From positions 3,170,001 to 3,234,000 of the forward strand of contig NZ_CP141285.1 in assembly GCF_035319885.1 (NCBI RefSeq): a DNA stretch of 64,000 bases, in the 5' to 3' direction. This document shows, in pieces, positions 18,995 through 26,404 of the stretch. Origin of the DNA: Altererythrobacter sp. H2. GTDB taxonomy: Bacteria > Pseudomonadota > Alphaproteobacteria > Sphingomonadales > Sphingomonadaceae. Numbering within the stretch: the first letter of the stretch is position 1; the number at the start of each line of letters is the position of its first letter. The notes under the pieces were generated by a model that saw only the letters and a program-made list of their open reading frames with translations, did not search any database and had not been told where the DNA came from. The position numbers and the translations under genes were made by a program.

Positions 18995-20275
18995 ATGGAA
19001 TGGGAGAAGCTGCTTTGCGGCGAACGACTCGGTGATAGCAGGTACGAGCAAAAGCCTGACCGCTCGATCTTCGTCCAGGACCATGACCGCATCGTCTTTT
19101 CGGCGCCTTTCCGCCGCCTCGCCAACAAAACGCAGGTCCAGCCCCTCTACGAACACGACCATGTCCACCATCGACTGATCCACTCCGTAGAGGTCAGTAG
19201 CGTCGGCCGTTCGCTGGCAATGCGGATCGGCGCCTGGCTCGAAGAGACCGGCCGGATCGAGCCCGGAGTGTCGAGCGACCTCGCAAGCATCGTCCAAGCG
19301 GCGTGCGCTGCCCACGACATCGGCAATCCGCCGTTCGGCCATTCGGGTGAGAAGGCTATGGGCGACTGGTTCGCCGAGCGCTTCGCCAATCCGAAAGGAA
19401 TCATGGCGGACGTCGAGGAACCACATAGGGCCGAGTTCATCGAATTCGAGGGGAACGCGCAGGGCTTCCGCATCATCACTCGGCTGGAGATGTACCGCAA
19501 TCAGGGCGGCATGCGGCTCTCAAAGGCTATGCTAGGCGCTTTCACAAAGTACCCCGTCTCCGCGGCGGTCCAGGCAGCCATCGTGGGCAGCGGAAAGGCC
19601 CCTTACATCGGATTGAAGAAGTTCGGCCTATTCCGCTCCGAGGTCGACCTGTTCCTCGACGCGGCCACCACGCTTGGCCTTCCCCGCCAGACCCACGAGT
19701 CCGGGACTTGGTGGAAGCGGCATCCGTTGGTGTTCATCGTCGAGGCCGCGGACGACATCTGCTACAACATTGTCGATCTGGAGGACGCGTTCACCACCGG
19801 GGAGCTCCCCTTTGAGACCGTCAAGCTGCTTCTCCTTAAAGCAACGGGTAATTCCAACAAGGATGCCTCCGGTCTGAACCAGGCGGAGCACATAGCCATG
19901 TTGCGAGCCGTGAGCATCGGTGCGGCCGTCAACAGCTGCCTCGAGGCATTCAAGACCAACTACGATGCGATCATGAAAGGCGAATTCTCGGGCTCGCTGT
20001 GCGGATCCGGTCTAATGGGCTCCGTCTTTGACGAAATGAAGACGCTCTCGAGGGACGAAGTGTTCACGGCTCGCCGGAAGACTGAGCTAGAGGTGTCGGG
20101 CCGCCGCGTGATCCAGAACGTAATGTCCGGCGTCATTCCAGTCTTCGAGGATCTAGCGAGTGCTGACTGGAGGGTCGAAAAGCTCAAGCCCCATAACGTC
20201 CAACTAATGCGGGCGCTTGATCTGGACATCAGGCACGTCGGCGACGCCGATCGGCCCACACTCGCCCCTTCATGA
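18995..20275 (+). CDS. dGTPase-family deoxynucleoside triphosphate triphosphohydrolase
   Basis: 426 aa HD-domain enzyme that would cleave dNTPs to nucleoside plus triphosphate. Family hallmarks: FVQDHDRIVFSAPFRRLANKTQV (here about 26-48), the metal histidine in HRLIHSVEVSSVGR (about 59), the HD pair in AAHDIGNPPFGHSGE (about 108) and the later aspartate in EAADDICYNIVDLED (about 250). All metal ligands appear present. AGGG precedes the ATG. GC is lower than in the neighbours and it lies in the accessory block, so it is probably not the housekeeping dgt. dGTPases are known to restrict phages by depleting dNTPs, which fits the neighbourhood. Its 3' end overlaps the convergent TnsA-like gene by 47 bp. 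Confidence 0.88.
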   Translation: MEWEKLLCGERLGDSRYEQKPDRSIFVQDHDRIVFSAPFRRLANKTQVQPLYEHDHVHHRLIHSVEVSSVGRSLAMRIGAWLEETGRIEPGVSSDLASIVQAACAAHDIGNPPFGHSGEKAMGDWFAERFANPKGIMADVEEPHRAEFIEFEGNAQGFRIITRLEMYRNQGGMRLSKAMLGAFTKYPVSAAVQAAIVGSGKAPYIGLKKFGLFRSEVDLFLDAATTLGLPRQTHESGTWWKRHPLVFIVEAADDICYNIVDLEDAFTTGELPFETVKLLLLKATGNSNKDASGLNQAEHIAMLRAVSIGAAVNSCLEAFKTNYDAIMKGEFSGSLCGSGLMGSVFDEMKTLSRDEVFTARRKTELEVSGRRVIQNVMSGVIPVFEDLASADWRVEKLKPHNVQLMRALDLDIRHVGDADRPTLAPS

Positions 20276-20855
20276 TCAGACGATGGACAGCAGCGCGCGC
20301 GCGACAGGTGTTAACCGGATCGAGCGCGCGGATGAGCTCGCCGTAGGTAGTTTCGGCGGTCTCGGTAGCGAGCTCCTCGAAACGCGGCATCAAATCGTCA
20401 ATATGAGCGGCGCGATCGAAATAAATGTTTGCGACATTGACCTGCCGCTCGCCTGATCCCTTAATCTGATCGAGCGTCCATGGGCTAAACTGCCAACCAA
20501 GGCGCGACAGCGTCAATTTTACGGCTTGCAGCTTGGCTTGGTAATCCGATTTTGCGAAATCGGCCGATGAGCGTTTAATTTCGCGGATGTGGACTGATCC
20601 GTCCCGCGTTACGTACACCACGTCGCAGATCCAAGATGCGAGCTTGCCTGCCACAGGCAACTCGATTCGGAACGGCTGAAACTGGTAAAAGTTGATATCG
20701 GGGTCGGTGGCGCAACGCATCATCGCGGGGCCTTCGGCAATGCCTTCAGTGGGCTGCCCGAACCGCATCTGTGGGTCGCGCCGCATCGCAATGACGTGAC
20801 GGTGCACCGAGCCAATCAATCGCCGGACCGCCCCACCACGGCTCGAAACGAACAT
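20229..20855 (-). CDS. TnsA-like PD-(D/E)xK endonuclease, orphan
   Basis: 208 aa from this ATG (up to 244 aa if the frame opens at 20963; no strong ribosome site decides). The pattern matches TnsA endonuclease: DINFYQFQPFRIEL, then the nuclease core with Asp in WICDVVYVTRDG and ExK in HIREIK (about residues 70-95), and a C-terminal winged-helix-like tail (TTYGELIRAL). TnsA cuts the 5' ends of Tn7-like elements together with TnsB and TnsC, but no TnsB (DDE), TnsC or TniQ gene is nearby. It could be the remnant of a Tn7-like element or a stand-alone TnsA-fold nuclease used in defence. Confidence 0.62.
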   Translation of the reverse strand: MFVSSRGGAVRRLIGSVHRHVIAMRRDPQMRFGQPTEGIAEGPAMMRCATDPDINFYQFQPFRIELPVAGKLASWICDVVYVTRDGSVHIREIKRSSADFAKSDYQAKLQAVKLTLSRLGWQFSPWTLDQIKGSGERQVNVANIYFDRAAHIDDLMPRFEELATETAETTYGELIRALDPVNTCRARAAVHRLIMKGRVWADRRRRRA

Positions 20856-21181
20856 GTTGGCAATCGGCTCGCCATCATGTGACCGCCGCTCTTGCGGGCG
20901 CAAAAGGCGCGCGTCGACGGCTCCGGTGCCACGGTTTGCAGGGCAGGATGAGACGGCGAGCATCTATCAGCCCACCAGGCTGCGAATGCTTGTCGCAAAC
21001 TGGCTATTCAGGATCCAAGCGAATCCAGCCCGAGCGGCAATACCCACGTAGCAGACGTCGCACGACAGCGTAGCATCGGGTGAGAGCGCGGATTTTCCTT
21101 GGTGCCACGCCCAGAGACGCAGCATGTGATGCTTAAACCGTTCCATAAACCGGGTCACTACACACGTTTTGATAAAGGTGT

Positions 21182-21220
21182 CAATACGGTATTGCATAAC
21201 TGTGCCGACCCGACTATATC
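21182..21220 (+). promoter_or_regulatory. Possible promoter with overlapping palindromic operator
   Basis: A perfect palindrome CAATACGGTATTG (21182-21194) overlaps a candidate -35 element TTGCAT (21192-21197). This is followed after 17 bp by TATATC (21215-21220), 23 bp before the 70-codon gene. Such an arrangement fits a repressor site for the HTH protein encoded next. The promoter elements are weak matches; the palindrome is certain. Confidence 0.4.
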
Positions 21221-21243
21221 AAGCTCCTAATGGAGTCTTAAGC

Positions 21244-21456
21244 ATGGGTCGCTTCACGGTTTACTTGATGGGGTGCGCGGAGGGCCTGCCGGTGGAGCTC
21301 GATGCCACGTCGGTGCACGATATCGAACAAGGTATCAGGGGGAGCCGCTTCATCGCAGGTGAACTCATCGATGTTCCCAATAGCGATGGGGTATTCGTCA
21401 ATAGGGCTGCACTGATCCCCATCTCACGCCTACGAATGATATTGGAGGACGACTGA
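21244..21456 (+). CDS. Small hypothetical protein paired with HTH gene
   Basis: 70 aa, MGRFTVYLMGCAEG at the start, no signal peptide or membrane helix. Start chosen at the ATG with GGAG 9 nt upstream. The stop TGA shares its last base with the ATG of the following HTH gene, so the two are translationally coupled. I do not recognise the family. The sequence is acidic and beta-prone (ELIDVPNSDGVFVNRAALIPISRL), as in small cofactor or antidote-like proteins, but no function can be claimed. Confidence 0.65.
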   Translation: MGRFTVYLMGCAEGLPVELDATSVHDIEQGIRGSRFIAGELIDVPNSDGVFVNRAALIPISRLRMILEDD

Positions 21457-22061
21457 TGACGCCGTTAGAGGATTGGCTTCAACCAGCTAGCATTGAGTTC
21501 GCCGTCTACACTCCGGGCGATCTAGAACGGGTAAGTGGCCTCAGCGGGGAAATGCAGCGTGTGTGGAGACGTCGAGGCCATCTTCCGTCTCCGGACAGCG
21601 GACACGCTCGGTTCACAGGTCTCGAGGTGCTCGAGATCACAATACGGACTGCTCTAAGTAAGGCGGGCATACCCCCAAGCGAAACAGAAATCGACCTTAC
21701 ATCCGCCACCAAAGCGGCCATGTACTATGCAGTGTTCAGCCACGGAGCAGTTGAAGTCATTGGTCCGACATCAAAAGTGGACCATTTTTTGAACGTATTC
21801 GAAGAAAATGGCGAACTCGGCCTGCGACTTGTCGGCAATCCGCCAGCGTCACCATTTTTTGTAATGAACGATAAACGAGAATCGCGAATCGTAGATAACG
21901 CTGACGACTTGATTCTCGATCACGAAGAACTGAACCTCGTCTATAACTTACGAAGTCTTGGAGAAAGATTGGTTGAGCGAGGCCGCAAACCGATTATCGT
22001 CGTTACATGGCCGAACGAATCAAATGAACGCTTCAAGCGGCGACTCACAAATCTGATTTAA
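21456..22061 (+). CDS. MerR-like helix-turn-helix protein of unknown role
   Basis: 201 aa. Residues about 17-65 look like a MerR-type HTH (YTPGDLERVSGLSGEMQRVWRRRGHLP followed by RFTGLEVLEITIRTAL). The rest (about 75-201) is an unrecognised alpha/beta region ending in RKPIIVVTWPNE. The lower-GC codon use (AAA, GAA, TTT-rich) contrasts with the core genes. It probably binds DNA, possibly the palindrome upstream of its operon. It could be an island or prophage regulator; the C-terminal part might bind a ligand. Confidence 0.68.
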   Translation: MTPLEDWLQPASIEFAVYTPGDLERVSGLSGEMQRVWRRRGHLPSPDSGHARFTGLEVLEITIRTALSKAGIPPSETEIDLTSATKAAMYYAVFSHGAVEVIGPTSKVDHFLNVFEENGELGLRLVGNPPASPFFVMNDKRESRIVDNADDLILDHEELNLVYNLRSLGERLVERGRKPIIVVTWPNESNERFKRRLTNLI

Positions 22062-22087
22062 AAATATCATCTTCAACCTTTAGGGCA

Positions 22088-22116
22088 TTGACTTTTCCGA
22101 TAAGTTTCTTTATAAT
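22088..22116 (+). promoter_or_regulatory. Near-consensus sigma-70 promoter
   Basis: TTGACT (22088-22093), a 17-bp spacer and TATAAT (22111-22116): one mismatch from the full E. coli consensus, which is rare in GC-rich alphaproteobacteria. It lies about 115 bp upstream of the 189-codon unknown gene and points at it, leaving a leader of about 108 nt. Confidence 0.7.
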
Positions 22117-22230
22117 AGTAGGCCTATCCAGTCATCAAACCTCGCCTATGTGCAGTTTGTACTTCGGATTGTGGCGCGGAAGCTATGTTTCGTTGCCTGG
22201 CTCCATCCAATTTTTCTTTGGGAATCTTCC

Positions 22231-22800
22231 ATGACAAAGTTTGTCGTCCAGCAGCAATTGCTGGGTCTATCCGCTTGTCAGCGCTTGTGCGGGACCTCGT
22301 CGGCCGAAACCGAAAAGTTGGCCTGGCAGGCGGGCTGGCGCGGCTTACCGGGACAATCGATGCAGCCCCCCCTCGGCACCGTGATCAACATGATGGTGCT
22401 GTCCATCGGCAGGAGCAACGGCGTTGAACTAGATGCAATGGGTGCTTGGCTGCCGCGCTTGCGAGATGAAGCAGTATTGAAATTGGCGGCGGAAGCCACC
22501 AATTGGTCATTTAACGGATCTGACGACGACCAGCGAGATTTTTGGCCTTTGCTGTACGGGGATGATAAACTGATTCGTTCTAGAATTGGCTCACTTCTCG
22601 GTTGTTACTCGGACAACCCAACTCGGCAATTGCGCGTCCACTCCCAGCGAGACGTAGAACATCTTTCATATCTTCAGGTGGAACGAGGGCTGAACTCTGG
22701 GCGGCCTCCGCTTTTCACGATTGACGCACACGATATTGCTCGGCAGGTTACGTGTAACAGTAGTGCACCGTTCTTTACCGCCAAGTCCGTACAGATCTAA
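22231..22800 (+). CDS. Hypothetical protein, strong promoter, accessory
   Basis: 189 aa from MTKFVVQQQLLG; an in-frame upstream start would add 27 residues that look like translated leader. GGGA lies 8 nt before the ATG. No signal peptide, membrane helix or known motif; the middle is helical with many Trp and Asp (NWSFNGSDDDQRDFWPLLYGDD). Not recognised. It follows the near-consensus promoter and a gene-poor stretch of about 230 bp comes after it with nothing recognisable. Placement among defence-type genes is the only functional hint. Confidence 0.55.
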   Translation: MTKFVVQQQLLGLSACQRLCGTSSAETEKLAWQAGWRGLPGQSMQPPLGTVINMMVLSIGRSNGVELDAMGAWLPRLRDEAVLKLAAEATNWSFNGSDDDQRDFWPLLYGDDKLIRSRIGSLLGCYSDNPTRQLRVHSQRDVEHLSYLQVERGLNSGRPPLFTIDAHDIARQVTCNSSAPFFTAKSVQI

Positions 22801-23029
22801 GCGCAGCACTCTATGTACTAGCCACACGACGCTTCGCCTCCATGCAGCACCACGGCGCTCCATGGCGGGAGGTCTAAAAGACGCGTGCCCCCGGCATTGA
22901 CCCGAATCCTCCGGTCGTCCCACCGCAATGCTGATTCAGCGCAGTCAGTGCCACCACTTACATACCCTCAGCTCCCATTTAATGGCCGACAATAACCGTG
23001 AGGGTTCCGCCACATCAGTGAGGATTGCA

Positions 23030-23554
23030 TTAGCGACGAGAATGCAATGGCTCGCCCTTTCTCAACTGCAATCGCACCAGCATGGCTCTAGCCAGGCTAG
23101 GTGATATGCGGCGATGCAGGGACCAAAGTTCCTCTGTGTGGCAATTGCCCACGCGCCGCCCGCTGCCACACGGGCAGGGCCAATGTCCTTTTGGCCAGGG
23201 CTGACGCAGCAACCGCAAATAATAGAGAATGTCCTTCCGCCGGTTGGCGATGCCCAAGGCATCGGCATAGGCTTCTTCCATGCCCGCCATTCCATGTGCA
23301 CGCTCACCAAACGGCCAGCTGCCGGTCTTCTCGAACCAGAACTGACCGAGGAAATACTCGCGCAAGGGACCGGCTAGATAAGCCGCAAATCCGGTATTGT
23401 CGGCTGTAGCCAACCAGTTTTCCCAGACCGTCACGCAGCAATCGCCTTCACCGTTGATATGGTGGTCGAGATCTCGGGTGACACGCCCGCCGGTCTCGAA
23501 AACGCGCGGTTCGACGCGCGGGTAGGTCACCGACCATTCCGGGTGAGCAGGCAC
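23030..23554 (-). pseudogene. E2-like (ubiquitin-conjugating fold) protein with C-terminal SEC-C zinc motif, N-terminally truncated
   Basis: 174 codons from a GTG; an in-frame stop lies 12 nt further upstream. Residues 9-50 look like the core of a prokaryotic E2: PRVEPRVFETGG, then HINGEGDCC giving H32-x-N34-x-x-G37 with Cys39/40, which matches the H-x-N-x-x-G-x-x-C active-site spacing of bacterial E2-like proteins. After a conserved-looking FEKTGSWPFGERAHG stretch (about 74-88), residues 127-139 form a SEC-C zinc motif CPCGSGRRVGNCH. The usual E2 N-terminal helix and first strands are missing, and the opposite strand at this point encodes a DUF499 fragment, so the gene was probably cut by a deletion. 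E2-like proteins occur in type II CBASS and related defence systems; no nucleotidyltransferase partner is present. Confidence 0.55.
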
Positions 23555-23817
23555 CTGCGCCTGCTACCCCCACACCTTCCGAGCGCAATCCGACCCGGTT
23601 CAGTGGCGTAGTGGCAATTTCGGCCGACCGTCCAGCTCGCGACATGCATCAGATTGTCGAGGCGATTGTTGAGCAACTGACCACGCTTCCCGGTAGCAAG
23701 GTAACTTTGCGTCTCGAGATCGATGCTGAAGTGCCGAGCGGATTGGACCGCGCTAAAGTCCGCACCCTCATTGAAAATGCGAACACTCTGGGGTTCTCCG
23801 AAAGGTCAGTAGAATGA
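23542..23817 (+). pseudogene. C-terminal fragment of a DUF499-type (AAA ATPase) protein
   Basis: About 91 codons open from here, with no start of its own suited to a complete protein (GTG at 23611 is internal). The sequence reads as a Pro/Ala-rich linker, then NPTRFSGVVAI, a helix ending EQLTTLPGSKV, TLRLEIDAEVPSGL, VRTLIENANTLGF and the stop. This is the order I recall for the C-terminal tail of DUF499 proteins (about 1,000-aa P-loop ATPases found with DUF1156 methyltransferases and helicases in phage-defence islands). The remaining 90% of the gene is absent; upstream lies the head of the E2-like gene on the other strand. Likely a deletion remnant. Confidence 0.65.
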
Positions 23818-24219
23818 CGAGGTGCACGCAGGCAGCCGAAAGTCAGCCCAGATTGACTTTCAGAAACCATCCGATGGTCGTCATTGCCAAGGGACCAAAA
23901 TCTTTGAGGCTAGCATAGCTTGCACTAGGTCACGTCCATCGGCAGAGATGGCGTATCGATGCACGGAAGCGATTGTTCCGCTTTCCGCCGCTGTTGCCCT
24001 AGACCCCATAGCCCAGCGAATATCGGATTTTTGCGTCGGCGCTGGCCTATTTGCACAGCAAACGCGGGACAAGGTTGATACCGCATTCGCCTCTATCGGA
24101 CGCAGTTAAAGCCTAAGGGAGGCCCAGCAGGGCTATTCTGCCCTGAAGTGAGCGCCGCTGCGGCAATTGCAGAATTAACTTGTGCCGGCCCATACAGTTA
24201 ACTTGGGCCGTCAGGAAAA
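23818..24219. other. Gene-poor right edge of the accessory island
   Basis: About 400 bp without a convincing complete gene. On the minus strand, 23881-24072 reads as a 63-aa frame ending HRYAISADGRDLVQAMLAS, which resembles the end of a winged-helix regulator and may be another gene remnant. A 95-codon frame on the plus strand here shows no family features. The tRNA-Gln 3' end lies at the right border. No terminator was recognised. Confidence 0.4.
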
Positions 24220-24293
24220 TGGATGCCCCGCAAGGATTCGAACCTTGATTGACGGAGTCAGAGTCCGCTCTCTTACCATTAGAGGACGGGGCA
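24220..24293 (-). tRNA. tRNA-Gln (anticodon CTG)
   Basis: 74 nt with encoded CCA. Acceptor stem TGCCCCG pairs with CGGGGCA, the D arm is CCTCTAATGGTAAGAG, and the anticodon stem GCGGA/TCCGT has loop CTCTGAC giving CTG, which reads CAG. The T arm contains GGTTCGAATCC. The discriminator base is T (U73), not the G73 of enterobacterial tRNA-Gln. Its 3' end faces the accessory island, the usual orientation for tRNA-targeted integration, although no duplicated 3' end was found. Confidence 0.95.
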
Positions 24294-24457
24294 CCAGGCA
24301 GCGGGCATGGCCCGGCTGCGAGCGGCGCACATAGGTTTGCCGCGGCATGAGGTCAAGGCTTGCGATGGCTGCAGCACTTGCTCCTTTGCCGGTCCATCGC
24401 TAGCATCGCTGCCAGGTCCTCGCGGTATCATCTGCGAGAGGATAGGAAAATATTGAT

Positions 24458-25666
24458 ATGGCGGATACTTTTCCGCCGGACAGAAACACAAGGGCTGGCC
24501 ACACCCGGGGCGACAAGTCCGGCAAAGTAGCCGATTTTCGCTACAAGCGCCCTGCGCAGCCCGAACGACGCAATGGCAAAGGTCCGCTTGCGGACGCCAG
24601 CAATGGTGGCCCGGGCAAGCGCGGCTGGGATGCCCCTGCCAACGGCGATCAACGCTATCACCAGGCCTATGCGGCGCTCGATCTGGGCACCAACAACTGC
24701 CGCCTGCTGATCGCCCGCCCTTCCGGCGAACATTTTACCGTGATTGACGCGTTCAGCCGGGTCGTCCGGCTCGGCGAAGGCCTGGCCCAGTCAGGCCGGC
24801 TCAGCGACGAGGCAATGGAGCGGGCAATGGGCGCGCTGCATATCTGCGCCGAGAAGTTGCGGCGGCGCAATGTCCGCCTCGCCCGCTCGGTCGCCACCGA
24901 GGCCTGCCGCAGGGCGGTCAATGGCGCCGAATTCATCGACCGCGTGCGGCGCGAGACCGGGCTGGTGCTCGACATTATCAGCGCCGAGGAAGAAGCGCGG
25001 CTGGCGGTGCTCGGCTGCCATATCCTGCTGGAAGAGGGCGAAGGACCGGCGCTGATCTTCGACATCGGCGGAGGCTCGACCGAACTGGTGCTGGTCGAAC
25101 CCGAAGGGCGTGTGCCGCGCATCCTCGACTGGCAGAGCGTGCCCTGGGGCGTGGTCTCGCTGACCGATACCGTCGGCCGGGTGGAAGGCCCGCGCGAACG
25201 CCGCACTGCTGTCTACGCCGAGATGCGGCGGGTCGTCAGCGAAAGCTTCGCCCCCTTTGCTGCCCGCATCGCCGGGACGGCACGACACGCCGCCACCAAG
25301 CGTCTGCTCGGCACCAGCGGCACGGTCACCACTCTGGCCAGCCTGCACCTCGAACTGCCGCACTATGACCGGCGCGCGGTCGATGGCCTGATCCTGCCGG
25401 CATCCGCCATGCGCACGGTCAGCGCCCGGCTTGCCGAGCTTTCGCATGATGACCGCAGCAAGCTGCCCTGCATCGGCAGCGATCGCGCCGAACTGGTGGT
25501 GGCTGGCTGCGCCATCCTCGAATCGATCATGGACGTGTGGCCGGCCGACCGCCTGGGCGTGGCCGACCGGGGCATCCGCGAAGGCATCCTGCGCAGCCTG
25601 ATCGCCACTGATATAGCGGGCGAGGAAAGCCGCCGCGCCCTGATCGAACGAAGGCCAGTCCAATGA
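24458..25666 (+). CDS. Exopolyphosphatase / pppGpp phosphohydrolase (Ppx/GppA family)
   Basis: 402 aa. After a basic, probably disordered N-terminus of about 70 residues comes the ASKHA ATPase fold: phosphate-1 loop ALDLGTNNCRLLIA, EEEARLAVLG and phosphate-2 loop FDIGGGSTELVLV, then GTSGTVTTLA. The HD-type C-terminal domain of long Ppx is absent (short form). It cleaves polyphosphate or pppGpp. RNA-methylase gene rlmE follows 42 bp later on the same strand, a common alphaproteobacterial pair. Confidence 0.9.
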   Translation: MADTFPPDRNTRAGHTRGDKSGKVADFRYKRPAQPERRNGKGPLADASNGGPGKRGWDAPANGDQRYHQAYAALDLGTNNCRLLIARPSGEHFTVIDAFSRVVRLGEGLAQSGRLSDEAMERAMGALHICAEKLRRRNVRLARSVATEACRRAVNGAEFIDRVRRETGLVLDIISAEEEARLAVLGCHILLEEGEGPALIFDIGGGSTELVLVEPEGRVPRILDWQSVPWGVVSLTDTVGRVEGPRERRTAVYAEMRRVVSESFAPFAARIAGTARHAATKRLLGTSGTVTTLASLHLELPHYDRRAVDGLILPASAMRTVSARLAELSHDDRSKLPCIGSDRAELVVAGCAILESIMDVWPADRLGVADRGIREGILRSLIATDIAGEESRRALIERRPVQ

Positions 25667-25708
25667 TCTGCACCCAATGATCTGCATCCTATCCGCCAAG
25701 GCCCGTTC

Positions 25709-26386
25709 ATGACCCGCGCAGGCCGCGACCCCGGCAAACGGGTCAAGACCGCGCGCGGGCGGACTGCGTCATCGGTCCGCTGGCTGGAGCGACAGCTCAA
25801 CGACCCCTACGTCAAGCAGGCCAAGGCGGACGGGTATCGCAGCCGCGCCGCCTACAAGCTGATCGAGCTCGACGAGAAGTTCAACCTGCTCAAGGGTGCC
25901 CTGCGGGTGGTCGATCTGGGCGTGGCGCCGGGCGGCTGGGCCCAGGTGGTGCGCAAGCTGGCTCCGCGCGCGGCCGTGGTCGGGATCGACCTGCTACCGG
26001 TCGAGCCGATTGACGGCGTGACGTTGCTCGAAATGGATTTCATGGCCGATGCCGCGCCCGCTGCGCTGACCTCTGCACTTGACGGGCCGCCCGACCTGAT
26101 CCTGTCGGACATGGCGGCCAATACCGTCGGCCACAAGCAGACAGACCATCTGCGGACGATGGGTCTGGTCGAAGCCGCCGCCTGGTTCGCGGTCGAGAAT
26201 CTCGAGGCGGGCGGCGCATTCGTCGCCAAGGTGCTGGCAGGCGGGACCGATGCCGACCTGCTTGCCCTGCTGAAGCGGCACTTCCGCACCGTCAAGCACG
26301 CCAAGCCGCCCGCGAGCCGCAAGGGTTCGTCCGAATGGTACGTGATCGCTCAGGGGTTCAAGGGGCTCCAGGAACCCCCGGCCTGA
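25709..26386 (+). CDS. rlmE: 23S rRNA (uridine-2'-O)-methyltransferase RlmE
   Basis: 225 aa FtsJ-family methyltransferase acting on U2552 of 23S rRNA. It starts MTRAGRDPGKRVKTARGR (basic) and contains YRSRAAYKLIELDEKF with the first catalytic Lys, SAM loop DLGVAPGGWAQV, VGIDLLP, the catalytic Asp in LSDMAANTVG and the catalytic Lys in FVAKVLAGG; the last Lys/Glu pair is near KPPASRKGSSEWY. Complete. Confidence 0.95.
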   Translation: MTRAGRDPGKRVKTARGRTASSVRWLERQLNDPYVKQAKADGYRSRAAYKLIELDEKFNLLKGALRVVDLGVAPGGWAQVVRKLAPRAAVVGIDLLPVEPIDGVTLLEMDFMADAAPAALTSALDGPPDLILSDMAANTVGHKQTDHLRTMGLVEAAAWFAVENLEAGGAFVAKVLAGGTDADLLALLKRHFRTVKHAKPPASRKGSSEWYVIAQGFKGLQEPPA

Positions 26387-26404
26387 CCTTTATCCCGGCC
26401 CGGA

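Larger units (their letters stand above)
18644..24219. other. Accessory island next to tRNA-Gln, apparently a decayed defence island
   Basis: This stretch stands out from its surroundings: lower GC (AT-rich parts around 21,200-22,200), non-core genes, many gaps and broken genes, bounded by the core usp gene and the 3' end of tRNA-Gln. Contents are a dGTPase-like enzyme, an orphan TnsA-like nuclease, a two-gene HTH module, an unknown protein, an E2-like remnant and a DUF499 remnant. No integrase, transposase or phage structural gene and no copy of the tRNA 3' end at the left edge were found, so the means of entry is unknown. Confidence 0.7.

Noticed and set aside
20967-21197. 76-codon minus-strand frame starting MQYRIDTFIK
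   Set aside because: No ribosome site, no recognisable features, and it covers the operator/promoter region of the next gene.
23822-24109. 95-codon plus-strand frame and 63-codon minus-strand frame near the tRNA
   Set aside because: No family features for the first; the second may be a regulator remnant but the evidence is too thin to call a gene.
18644-24219. Prophage
   Set aside because: No capsid, tail, terminase, integrase or lysis gene; the HTH protein alone is not enough.
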